Source: Duganella sp. SG902 (GTDB lineage Bacteria; Pseudomonadota; Gammaproteobacteria; Burkholderiales; Burkholderiaceae_D). Taken from it: a stretch of 64,000 nucleotides of DNA. Shown piece by piece: positions 35,522 through 43,458 of the stretch (the stretch's first letter is position 1; every line of letters begins with the position of its first letter). The position numbers and the translations under genes are program-made. Location: the NCBI RefSeq assembly GCF_013376005.1, contig NZ_JABMJK010000017.1, positions 1-64,000 of the forward strand. The letters run 5' to 3'. The notes beneath the pieces were generated by a model, which was not told where the DNA came from, did no database searches, and saw nothing but the letters and a program-made list of their open reading frames with translations.

Positions 35522-36001
35522 TCAGATCTTGCCGGCGTCGTGATCGCGTTTGACCCGGTCTTCGTGACGCTCCACTTTTTCCTCATGGCGGGCCAGCTTG
35601 GCTTCCTGCTTGTCCGCCTTGTGGTTGGCGATCACCTTCTGGTCATGCCGGAGTTCATGCTTTTCCTGCTTGATGGCATGCTGCTCGTCGCGGCGGGCCT
35701 GATCCAGCTGCCTGGCGCCTACCAGGTCACCTTTCTTGAGCTCGGCATGCTCGGCGCGGGCCAGCGCATTGCGCTCCTGCTTTTCCGCGCGCAGCTGTTG
35801 CTTGTCGGCGGCCACTTCGCCTTTCTTCTCCGCGATCACGGCATTGTCGTGCTTGATCTCGCGGGTGTCCTGACGGATCTGTTGCGTGTCCTGGCGAATC
35901 TGCGCGTTGTCTTGGTGAACCTGGGCCACTGGTGTCTGCGCAAATGCGGCAGCGCTGATCATCGAAAGCAGGCCGGTCATCATCAGAGTTTTGGTTTTCA
36001 T
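35522..36001 (-). CDS. Secreted charged coiled-coil protein, unknown function
   Basis: A 159-residue protein with a Sec signal peptide (cleaved near AFA, residue 21). The mature part is extremely rich in Lys, Glu, Asp, His, Gln and Arg. A heptad-like repeat is evident: QIRQDTQQIRQDTREIKHD, then alternating KHELRHDQKV and ARHEEKVERHEDRVKRD near the end. The histidines and acidic residues could bind metal, reminiscent of small periplasmic metal-buffering proteins, but this is inference. It has its own terminator hairpin. No family name is certain. Confidence 0.7.
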   Translation of the reverse strand: MKTKTLMMTGLLSMISAAAFAQTPVAQVHQDNAQIRQDTQQIRQDTREIKHDNAVIAEKKGEVAADKQQLRAEKQERNALARAEHAELKKGDLVGARQLDQARRDEQHAIKQEKHELRHDQKVIANHKADKQEAKLARHEEKVERHEDRVKRDHDAGKI

Positions 36002-36107
36002 GGCGGTGTTCCTTTTCTTGGGTTGGCAGATCGCTGTTCAAATCAGCGTTCTTGAGCATTCAACGCGACAGCCGCGTCGCGCGACGACCAAAGTTCCGTA
36101 AGAAAAG

Positions 36108-37010
36108 TTACGAGTTGTATCCAGCAAGTGACTCGGCCAATCCACGCTGCCAGCCGCTGGCCTGCGCGTGGTTCCACACCAGCGCCACATGCTCCACGCA
36201 TTCGAAGGCGCGATCGACGACTTCAATGCGGCGCAACTCGCTATCGGCCAGCGCGAAGTCCGGCAGGTAAGCCAGCGCCTCGCCGGATTTCACCAGCGCC
36301 AGCAACAGTTGCAGGTCATCCGCCCAATAGCGGATCTTGCGCGGCTGTTGATCATCGCGCCAGCCGTCGGAACGCGCGCCGCGCCGCATGCCGCAGAACA
36401 GCGAACGCGGGGGACAGGCGAAGTCGTGCTTCAGCACTTCGCTGGTCTTCACCTTCAGCTTGCGCGCCTTGGCCAACGGATGCAGCCTGCCCGCCATCAG
36501 GTGCAGCGTGATGCTGCCCAGCGGAGTCACCGTCCATTGGTCCGACCAATGCTCGCCGCGACCTTCGATCACATCGTTGGTGACGATGGCTCCGTTGATA
36601 TCGCCACGCGCCAGGGCGGCCAGCGCCTCGTCTTCAAACATCGCCTGCATGCGCAGGCTGGCTTCCGGATACGCGCTCAAGGCTTGCGACAGCATCGCGC
36701 CATGCCGCCACAGCAAAATAGCCGGCCCGCCGATGCGGCAATCGATCGCGGCCTGCTCGCCCATCAGGTCGGCCTTGGCCTGGTCGGCCAGCGCCAGCAG
36801 CGTCTGCGCGCGGTCCAGCAACAATTGGCCGCTGACGTTCAGCACCAGTTGCTTGCCACTGCGGTCGAACAGCGGCTTGCCCAGCACATCCTCCAGTCGC
36901 TTGAGCGCTTTCGACACGGCGGACGGCGTCAAATGCATCTCCCGCGCCGCCGCGCCCAGCGAAGGCTGCCGCGCGGCGCTGACGAAGATGCGCAAGTCGC
37001 TGAGATTCAT
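36108..37010 (-). CDS. LysR-family transcriptional regulator
   Basis: A 300-residue LysR regulator: HTH at residues 1-60 (LRIFVSAARQPSLGAAAREM, TPSAVSKALKRLEDVLGKPL), effector domain from about 90 to 290. Its divergent neighbour across 76 bases is a secreted protein of unknown function, an unusual target for LysR, so the regulated gene may be elsewhere. Confidence 0.9.
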   Translation of the reverse strand: MNLSDLRIFVSAARQPSLGAAAREMHLTPSAVSKALKRLEDVLGKPLFDRSGKQLVLNVSGQLLLDRAQTLLALADQAKADLMGEQAAIDCRIGGPAILLWRHGAMLSQALSAYPEASLRMQAMFEDEALAALARGDINGAIVTNDVIEGRGEHWSDQWTVTPLGSITLHLMAGRLHPLAKARKLKVKTSEVLKHDFACPPRSLFCGMRRGARSDGWRDDQQPRKIRYWADDLQLLLALVKSGEALAYLPDFALADSELRRIEVVDRAFECVEHVALVWNHAQASGWQRGLAESLAGYNS

Positions 37011-37086
37011 GGTTTCCTGATGGGATACAAAAGATGAATTTAAGTTGCTTTACTGGATACGACGGTCATCTTACCATTCCGGAACT

Positions 37087-37773
37087 ATGATGAAACGATC
37101 GACTTACCGCAAGACGGCGCTGCTTGCATTGCTGCTGGCTGGCAGCGCCAACGCCGCCGACCTCACCTACGGCGAGCACGGCATGGCGCTGTTCGGCGGC
37201 AAGGACGGCCTGTACGCCTCGCACCTGCCGATGTTCCATGCGCCGCATGACTATCAGGTGATCCTGCAAGTGCACGTGGCCGATCCCGCCACCGACGCCG
37301 CGTTGCGCCAACGCCTCGATGGCAAGACCGTCCTGTGGACCATCGCGCCGGAAAAGTTCGAACTCTCGCGCCTGGCGCCACAGGCGCCCGCGCCGCTCAA
37401 GCACTTCAAGGCGGATCTGGTGTCGGGCCATTTCGAACAAGGCGGCAAGACGCAGTATGCGGCGGCGACCATCGTGATCGACCAAGTGCTCATGTTCCGC
37501 AAGCTGTCGCCAGAGACCCGCGTTAGCGGCACCGCCACCTACATGCAGATCGGCGGCGGCAAACAACGCTACCTTGTGAAGCGGATCGACAGCCGCCCGG
37601 ACTACGACCACATCCTGTCCTACAGCGCGACGCCGCGCGCATCGGCCGAATCCATCACCCTCATCAAACAAGGCCTGCGCGAGCCGACGCCTGCGGAAAT
37701 CGCCACCGCCCTCCACATCCGCCGCGACGCCATCAAGGGCACCATCTACTACTATACGGACGACCTCAAGTAA
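37087..37773 (+). CDS. Secreted hypothetical protein
   Basis: A 228-residue protein with a basic start and a Sec leader (cleaved near NAA, residue 24). The mature part is beta-rich, without cysteine. I do not recognise a family. It starts at 37087 or at the next codon, with a GGAA site just upstream. Its LysR neighbour is divergent. Length and export suggest a periplasmic or surface protein. Confidence 0.65.
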   Translation: MMKRSTYRKTALLALLLAGSANAADLTYGEHGMALFGGKDGLYASHLPMFHAPHDYQVILQVHVADPATDAALRQRLDGKTVLWTIAPEKFELSRLAPQAPAPLKHFKADLVSGHFEQGGKTQYAAATIVIDQVLMFRKLSPETRVSGTATYMQIGGGKQRYLVKRIDSRPDYDHILSYSATPRASAESITLIKQGLREPTPAEIATALHIRRDAIKGTIYYYTDDLK

Positions 37774-37863
37774 CCCAAGATAGCGCCACAAGCTAAAGCA
37801 GCGCCTCAGCAAATGGCTCGACAGGTAATTTGGTCGGATTCGGCGGTCTAAGATCTAGGCACT

Positions 37864-38250
37864 TCACGCCATGCTGGCGCCGGCCTTGGTGAGCAGCTCA
37901 CGAAGAATGGAGCGATGACAGTGCGATTCGTCTTCGCAGTAGCAGCCGACGGAGAAATTGCTTTGATGCGATAGCGTCGCCAGCAGCGCGATAGAGTGAG
38001 CGGCTTCGGGCTCGGCCATTTCCGCTTTGTACTTGCGGGCAAAACTGTTCCATTGCGCCGGCGTCTCGGCGTGCAAGCCTAGCTGCATCGTCTCCGCGCT
38101 GGGCGACAAGTTCGGATACCACACATCGTACCAATTGTCTGAAGCGAACCTGGTCTTGGGCACGCCACGCGGCGGACGGCGGACCGTTCCGATGCGCACG
38201 CCCTCGTCCTCCACACGCTCCGTCCCCAGCCGCACCACACGTATCGCCAT
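37864..38250 (-). CDS. DUF488 family protein
   Basis: A 128-residue DUF488 protein. The N-terminal RIGTVRRPPRGVPK and WYDVWYPNLSPS segments and the C-terminal VGCYCEDESHCHRSIL motif are diagnostic. The Cys and His residues of the latter (CYC...CHR) resemble a metal or nucleophile site. The function of DUF488 is unknown; members often occur in accessory gene clusters. It begins 8 bases after the Arr stop codon on the same strand and is the last gene of the macrodomain-Arr-DUF488 series. Confidence 0.85.
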   Translation of the reverse strand: MAIRVVRLGTERVEDEGVRIGTVRRPPRGVPKTRFASDNWYDVWYPNLSPSAETMQLGLHAETPAQWNSFARKYKAEMAEPEAAHSIALLATLSHQSNFSVGCYCEDESHCHRSILRELLTKAGASMA

Positions 38251-38258
38251 GCTCGCCT

Positions 38259-38654
38259 CTAGTTGATGATTTCGCCCATGCCCTCTGCAACGCGGCTCCT
38301 GAGATTCTGGATGAATTCAGCATCGAACAGTTCCCAGCTGTCGAGCTCCCCGACAACTTTCAACGGCGACGCCGACCGATACGATCGCGTTGGATTGCCG
38401 GGGAACTTCTTGTCGGTGACATTGGGATCGTTCTCGAACTCCCCTGTCGGCTCAACGATGTAGACGCGCGGCCTGCCATCCCCCTTCGCCATTTCCGCAG
38501 CAAGTCCCGCCCCCTTGGGCAGTGCCGTGAAATAGATGTGGTTCATCACCACGCTGTTGTCGTAGTTGGACCTGAAACCGGCCGTCAAAAGATCGCCGAC
38601 CTGCAGATCAGCCTTCGTCCCATGGTAAAACGGTCCAGTATCTAAAACGGCCAT
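38259..38654 (-). CDS. arr: Arr-family rifampicin NAD+ ADP-ribosyltransferase
   Basis: A 131-residue enzyme that transfers ADP-ribose from NAD+ to rifamycins, inactivating them. The conserved H-Y-D residues are H11 in FYHGTKADLQVGDLL, Y41 in NHIYFTAL and D76 in ENDPNVTDKKFPGNPT. These match the catalytic residues of the mycobacterial enzyme (H19, Y49, D84 as I recall) with a constant offset of eight. YIVEPTGEF is also typical. GGAGGGAA precedes the ATG at 38654. No integron or insertion sequence surrounds it, so it looks like a resident chromosomal copy. An alternative is an Arr-like transferase with another substrate. Confidence 0.88.
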   Translation of the reverse strand: MAVLDTGPFYHGTKADLQVGDLLTAGFRSNYDNSVVMNHIYFTALPKGAGLAAEMAKGDGRPRVYIVEPTGEFENDPNVTDKKFPGNPTRSYRSASPLKVVGELDSWELFDAEFIQNLRSRVAEGMGEIIN

Positions 38655-38759
38655 ACGTTCCCTCCGACTGTTAGCGAGCACGTTCAATTATCTGATAAAA
38701 AAGTCACGCACAGAGACCTAACGTTGAACTTAACAGAATGCTGTATCGGGAATCCGGTG

Positions 38760-39281
38760 TCACATGGGTTTCGGCACATTGCCCGACTCGCCCTCGGCGC
38801 GCGCGAGCACAAGTTCGTAGACACGCAGATCGGCCTCGGAAAAGCAGCAGAAAATCACGTCGCCCTCAAACTGTCCGGCGCGCACGGTCGCCACCGCGGT
38901 CTCGGCAGCCTGCTCGACAGGATAGCCGTAAATGCCGGTGCTAATGCTGGGGAAGGCAATGCTACGCGCTCCGTTCGCCACCGCCAGCTCCAGCGCGCGC
39001 CGGTAGCAGGAGGCCAGCAGTTGCGGCTCTCCCTGATCGCCACCCCGCCACACCGGCCCGACAGTATGGATGACGTGCCCGGCTGGCAGCCGGTAGCCCT
39101 TGGTGATTTTAGCGTCGCCCGTTTTGCAGCCACCGAGCAGCCGGCATTCCTGCACCAGCTCCGGTCCCGCCGCGCGATGGATGGCGCCATCCACACCTCC
39201 GCCGCCAAGCAGCGACGAATTGGCGGCGTTGACAATAGCATCGACCGCCAGCGTGGTGATGTCCGCTTTGATCGCTTTCAT
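38760..39281 (-). CDS. MacroD-type macrodomain protein (O-acetyl-ADP-ribose deacetylase)
   Basis: A 173-residue single macrodomain. The adenosine aspartate is in KADITTLAVDAIVNAAN, the catalytic loop is NSSLLGGGGVDGAIHRAAG (residues 21-39), and the phosphate loop is SISTGIYGYP (112-121). MacroD/YmdB-type enzymes hydrolyse O-acetyl-ADP-ribose and can remove ADP-ribose from acidic residues. It lies 105 bases upstream of arr on the same strand. An ADP-ribose eraser next to a transferase is the arrangement used in systems such as DarTG, although the transferase here is of the Arr type. Confidence 0.92.
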   Translation of the reverse strand: MKAIKADITTLAVDAIVNAANSSLLGGGGVDGAIHRAAGPELVQECRLLGGCKTGDAKITKGYRLPAGHVIHTVGPVWRGGDQGEPQLLASCYRRALELAVANGARSIAFPSISTGIYGYPVEQAAETAVATVRAGQFEGDVIFCCFSEADLRVYELVLARAEGESGNVPKPM

Positions 39282-39373
39282 GCTTACCCGTTCATTTTGT
39301 GACATCGATATGATTAAAAAAGATCACTGGTACCAACGTCAACATGCCAGATAACGACAATGAGGGCAAGTTA

Positions 39374-40012
39374 ATGATGGTAGAATTTGCAATATTTTTC
39401 TCTATCCGAGATATGCATCCAACTGAACTCCAATTGATTCAACTTGCGCGGCAGGTCGGTGGGATGGCGCAGCAGGCGGCGGGGGCTTATCAGCAGGCGC
39501 AGTCGGCGTTGCGGCTGGAGCGTCTGTTTATGCTCGAGAGCGTCGCGACCGAGGAAGGTACGCGCGAGGCGCTCGATACGGTGGCCAGGCTCGCGGAGCT
39601 GCATCAGGTGCATCAGCAGATGTTCGCCAGGTTTGTACCGGCGGCGATGAAGCAGATCACGGAGGCGATCGCGGCGCTCCCAGCCGATAAGGCGCGCGAG
39701 TACGAGCAAGGCTTGATTCCATCGGTGAACCGCACGCTGACCGAGCAGGCGGAGTTTTACGCTAATCGCGATCGCTGGATCAACGCGGTGCGCGAGATGT
39801 TCACCATCGTTGAGAAGAATCGCGATGTCATCAGTGTGCACGACGGCCAGCTGATGTTCCATGACGATGATGTGATCGACCGCTACGAGGCCGCGCGGCA
39901 GGTCATGAACGATATCCACGCGTATGAGCTCGCGCACGTGCAGGAGAAGATGGCGCGCGCGGCGGCGTCCAGTGCTTACCTGGCGGCGCTGGAGCGTGGC
40001 GCAAAACTGTAG
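39374..40012 (+). CDS. Hypothetical helical protein
   Basis: A predicted 212-residue, strongly alpha-helical soluble protein with long Gln/Ala/Glu-rich stretches (LARQVGGMAQQAAGAYQQAQ; LAELHQVHQQMFARFV) and no cysteine or signal peptide. I do not recognise a family; it recalls heterogeneous coiled-coil proteins without a named domain. The start is uncertain: ATG at 39374 has GAGGG seven bases upstream, while an ATG at 39413 would give a shorter protein starting at MHPTEL. It is divergent from the macrodomain gene across 92 bases. Confidence 0.6.
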   Translation: MMVEFAIFFSIRDMHPTELQLIQLARQVGGMAQQAAGAYQQAQSALRLERLFMLESVATEEGTREALDTVARLAELHQVHQQMFARFVPAAMKQITEAIAALPADKAREYEQGLIPSVNRTLTEQAEFYANRDRWINAVREMFTIVEKNRDVISVHDGQLMFHDDDVIDRYEAARQVMNDIHAYELAHVQEKMARAAASSAYLAALERGAKL

Positions 40013-40022
40013 GGTATGGCTT

Positions 40023-40057
40023 GCGTTCTATGGATTCCGGCCTTCGCCGGAATGACG
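40023..40057. repeat. ATTCCGGC-family repeat, half copy
   Basis: GCGTTCTATGGATTCCGGCC...CGCCGGAATGACG matches the right half of the 89-bp repeats. It lies between the convergent hypothetical gene and topB. Confidence 0.75.
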
Positions 40058-40066
40058 GCGGTAAAA

Positions 40067-40091
40067 AAACGGGACCGTGATGGTCCCGTTT
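40067..40091 (-). terminator. Rho-independent terminator after topB
   Basis: AAACGGGACC (40067-40076) pairs with GGTCCCGTTT (40082-40091) around a 5-base loop. On the minus strand it is followed by a run of T (complement of 40063-40069). Confidence 0.85.
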
Positions 40092-40095
40092 GCTT

Positions 40096-42753
40096 TTACT
40101 CGGCGGTGGCGGCGGCTTTTTTGGACGCCGCTTTCTTTGCCGCCGGTTTCTTGGCCACGGCTTTTTTCGCCGCCGGCTTTTTCACCGCTGCCGCCGCTTT
40201 TTTGGCCGGCGCCGCTTTTTCCTCGCCGCCGTCGTCCGCGGCCGCGACGGCCTTGCCTTTGGCCGGCGCTTTGGCTTTGCGCTCTTCAAACTCGAAGCTG
40301 ATCTTGCCGTCCTTGCCCTTTACCAGGAAGGCCTTGAACGGACGGCGCGTGCGCTGCGAGATGAAGCCCGGCAGCAGGTCGGTCTTGCCTTCGTTGAGCA
40401 GCTTGGCCATCTGCTCCGGCAGAATCTCCTGTTGCAGGATGATGCGGCCGCTGCGGAAGTCGCAGGTCTTCGGCTTGGCCACGCTGTGTTCGCACACGTA
40501 CGCCAGACCCATCTCGTACACGCCGCCGTTGCACTTCGGGCACGGGCCCAGCGGCGTCTGCTCGGTGAAGTCCACCGGTTCCGAATCTTCCGAATCGTCG
40601 TTCTGGCCGAAGTCGAATTCCAGCTTGAAGTTGTTGATGTCCTCGTCGCGCACGATGCGCAGGATGGCGGCGAACGGACGGCCCATCTTGGAGCGGAAAC
40701 CCTGCAGCGGACCGATGGTGCGGTCCTTCAGCAGTTGTTCCACTTCCTCGATTTCAAACTGGCGCCCGCCCGGCGTTTTGCTCATCGAGAAATCGCACTT
40801 GGTGCAGGCGAAGCGGCGATAGTTTTCCTTCACCACGCCGCCGCAGTTCGGGCACGGCGTGCGCATGGTGTGGTAGTCGCCCGGAATGGTGTCGTTATTG
40901 TATTCCTTGGCGCGCTTGACAATCACCTGGGTCATCTGCGCGATCTCACGCATGAACTCGTCACGCGAGATCTTGCCCTTCTCCATCTGCGACAGCTTGT
41001 ATTCCCACTCGCCGGTCAGCTCGGGCGCGGTCAGCTCGTTCACGCCCAGGCCGCGCAGCAGCGTCATCAGCTGGAAGGCTTTGGCGGTCGGCATCAGTTC
41101 GCGGCCCTCGCGCAGCAGATATTTCTCGGTCAGCAGCCCCTCGATGGTGGCCGCGCGCGTGGCTGGCGTGCCCAGGCCTTTGCCGGCCATGGCGTCGCGC
41201 AATTCGTCGTCCTCCACCAGCTTGCCCGCGCCTTCCATGGCCGACAGCAGCGTCGCCTCGGTGTAGCGTGCCGGCGGCTTGGTGACCAGGCCGTTGGCGT
41301 CCACCCGGTCGGTCAGCACCTTCTCGCCCTTGGCGACCGGCACCAGGCTCTTGTTGTTGCCTTCCTTTTCATTGTCGTCGCTGTCGGCTTCCTTGCCGTA
41401 GATGGCCAGCCAGCCCGGATTGGTCATCACCTTGCCCTCGGTCTTGAAGGTGTGGCCCGATACTTCGGTGTAGCGGGTGGTGACCTGGAACTCGGCGGCC
41501 GGGAAGAACACCGCCATGAAGCGGCGCGTCACCAGGTCGTACAACTTCTGTTCCGGCTCGGACAGGTTCTTCGGCGCGATGGTGGTCGGGATGATCGCGA
41601 AGTGGTCCGAGATCTTGGTGTTGTCGAAGATGCGCTTGTTCGGCTTGACCCAGCCCTTGTCGAGGATCTGCTTGGCGAACTGGTGGTAGTTGTTATTGCC
41701 CTTCACCACCTCCAGCGTCTGCTTGACGGTGTCCAGATAGTCTTCCGGCAGGAAGCGCGAATCGGTACGCGGGTAGGTCAGCACCTTGTGCTTTTCGTAC
41801 AGCGCCTGCGCCAGGCCCAGGGTGTTCTTGGCCGAGAAGCCGAAGCGCGAGTTGGCCTCGCGCTGCAGGCTGGTCAGATCGAACAGCGCCGGCGCCATCG
41901 AGGTGGTCGGCTTGGCCTCCTCGGTGACGTTGCCCTGCTTGCCGCGCACGGCCAGCGCGATGGAGTCGGCCGCGGCCTTGCTCCACAGGCGCTCGGCGCG
42001 CTTCTCGGGATCGGTCTCGTCCTTCTTGAACTTGGTGTCCAGCCAGCGGCCTTCGTACACGCCGGCGGCGCAGACGAACTCCGCGCGCACCTCCCAGTAG
42101 TCGCGCGGCACGAATTTCTTGATCTTCTCTTCGCGCTCGACCACGATCGACAGGGTCGGCGTCTGCACGCGGCCCACGGTGGTCAGGTAGAAGCCGCCCT
42201 CCTTCGAGTTGAAGGCGGTCATGGCGCGGGTGCCGTTGATGCCGATCAGCCAGTCCGCCTCCGAGCGGCAGCGCGCGGCGTCGGCCAGCGGCATCATTTC
42301 CTCGTCGCTGCGCAGGTGGGCGAAGCCGTCGCGGATGGCGGCCGGCGTCATCGATTGCAGCCACAGGCGCTTGACCGGCTGCTTGGCCTTGGCGTTCTGC
42401 GCGATCAGGCGGAAGATCAGTTCACCTTCGCGGCCCGCGTCGCATGCGTTGATCAGGGTGTCGACATCCTTGCGCTTGATGAGCTTGTTCAGCACCTTGA
42501 GGCGCGCCTCGGTCTTGGCGATCGGGTTGAGCGCGAAATACGGCGGGATCATCGGCAGGTGCGCGAAGCTCCATTTGCCGCGCTTGACGTCGTGCTCTTC
42601 CGGGACGGCGATTTCCAGCAGGTGACCGACGGCGGAGGACAACACGTACTCGTCGGATTCAAAGTACTCATCGTGCTTGGTAAAGCCGCCTAGCGTCTTC
42701 GCGATGTCGTTCGCGACAGAAGGCTTCTCGGCGATGATGAGGGTTTTGCTCAT
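40096..42753 (-). CDS. topB: DNA topoisomerase III
   Basis: An 885-residue type IA topoisomerase that decatenates single-stranded DNA crossings. The Toprim domain (about 1-150) opens with LIIAEKPSVANDIAKTLGG and contains DAGREGELIFR. The catalytic tyrosine is in LTYPRTDSRFLPED. Zinc-ribbon-like cysteine pairs follow (CPNCGG, CTKCDF; CPKCNGG). The last ~50 residues are an Ala/Lys/Pro tail like histone H1 (KKPAAKKAVAKK), likely a DNA-binding extension. It is longer than E. coli TopB (653) because of the zinc region and tail. It follows smg in the conserved dprA-smg-topB order. Confidence 0.95.
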   Translation of the reverse strand: MSKTLIIAEKPSVANDIAKTLGGFTKHDEYFESDEYVLSSAVGHLLEIAVPEEHDVKRGKWSFAHLPMIPPYFALNPIAKTEARLKVLNKLIKRKDVDTLINACDAGREGELIFRLIAQNAKAKQPVKRLWLQSMTPAAIRDGFAHLRSDEEMMPLADAARCRSEADWLIGINGTRAMTAFNSKEGGFYLTTVGRVQTPTLSIVVEREEKIKKFVPRDYWEVRAEFVCAAGVYEGRWLDTKFKKDETDPEKRAERLWSKAAADSIALAVRGKQGNVTEEAKPTTSMAPALFDLTSLQREANSRFGFSAKNTLGLAQALYEKHKVLTYPRTDSRFLPEDYLDTVKQTLEVVKGNNNYHQFAKQILDKGWVKPNKRIFDNTKISDHFAIIPTTIAPKNLSEPEQKLYDLVTRRFMAVFFPAAEFQVTTRYTEVSGHTFKTEGKVMTNPGWLAIYGKEADSDDNEKEGNNKSLVPVAKGEKVLTDRVDANGLVTKPPARYTEATLLSAMEGAGKLVEDDELRDAMAGKGLGTPATRAATIEGLLTEKYLLREGRELMPTAKAFQLMTLLRGLGVNELTAPELTGEWEYKLSQMEKGKISRDEFMREIAQMTQVIVKRAKEYNNDTIPGDYHTMRTPCPNCGGVVKENYRRFACTKCDFSMSKTPGGRQFEIEEVEQLLKDRTIGPLQGFRSKMGRPFAAILRIVRDEDINNFKLEFDFGQNDDSEDSEPVDFTEQTPLGPCPKCNGGVYEMGLAYVCEHSVAKPKTCDFRSGRIILQQEILPEQMAKLLNEGKTDLLPGFISQRTRRPFKAFLVKGKDGKISFEFEERKAKAPAKGKAVAAADDGGEEKAAPAKKAAAAVKKPAAKKAVAKKPAAKKAASKKAAATAE

Positions 42754-42950
42754 ATTTTAGTATCTCGTTTTTAACACTTGGGGGAAACAGCATGCGCATC
42801 ATACATGGATCGCGGGGCAAGCTGCACGTTTCCGTCACAGTCTTGTCAAAGCGCCAATAATAAGCGGATTGCCGATCGAATCGCAAGCCTACAACAACTC
42901 CGCGCCGATTATGGCGTGATTTGTTGCTCAGAGGGAAATTTTATCGGACG

Positions 42951-43415
42951 TTAATGCAACAGGCGGGGCGCCTGGTCCTCGTCCGAGCCGAACAAGTCGT
43001 CGAACATCAGGGCGTCGGGTTCCTTGCCCTGGCTCCAGAGCAACATCAGCACGATGACCTTGAGTTTGCCCAGCGAGACCGGCGCCTCGTCCAGCGCCAG
43101 CGCGCGCTCGACCACGATCTCGCGTTGCAGCGGAGACAATACCTTGGCCGACTCGAGGAACTGGATGAAGCCGATGGCGGCGCCGCCCAGTGCGTCGGTT
43201 TCCTCTTCCACGTAGAAGCGGGTGCCGGTGGAGGCGGCGGTCAGCGAGTGTTCAACCCCGGCCATGGCGGTCAGGTCGGTGAGCCAGACCAGCGCCTCGG
43301 AGATCTCGACATCGTCAAAACCGACAGCCGACAGCTTCTTGGCCAATGCCGCCGGTTCAGGGCAGGCATCGGGACGGTAATAAGTCTCGTAGAGATAAAC
43401 AAGGACGTCGAACAT
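42951..43415 (-). CDS. smg: Smg family protein (DUF494)
   Basis: A 154-residue protein of the Smg/DUF494 family, recognised by MFDVLVYLYETYY at the start and the following FDDVEISEALVWL helix. The function is unknown, but the gene is almost always beside dprA, as here (43 bases downstream). The protein is acidic and helical, without cysteine-rich motifs. Confidence 0.92.
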   Translation of the reverse strand: MFDVLVYLYETYYRPDACPEPAALAKKLSAVGFDDVEISEALVWLTDLTAMAGVEHSLTAASTGTRFYVEEETDALGGAAIGFIQFLESAKVLSPLQREIVVERALALDEAPVSLGKLKVIVLMLLWSQGKEPDALMFDDLFGSDEDQAPRLLH

Positions 43416-43458
43416 GGCTCTACTCTATCAGTTAAAACGAATCGGAGACAAGTGCTGT

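Noticed and set aside
38715..38735. Integron attC-like phrases (RYYYAAC and GTTRRRY) just upstream of arr
   Set aside because: The two heptamers are directly adjacent instead of 50-100 bases apart, no imperfect inverted repeat links them, and no second site follows arr. Chance is the simpler reading.
40090..42693. Long open frame antisense to topB
   Set aside because: The same GC-bias effect: no recognisable motif, and the opposite strand encodes a full topoisomerase III.
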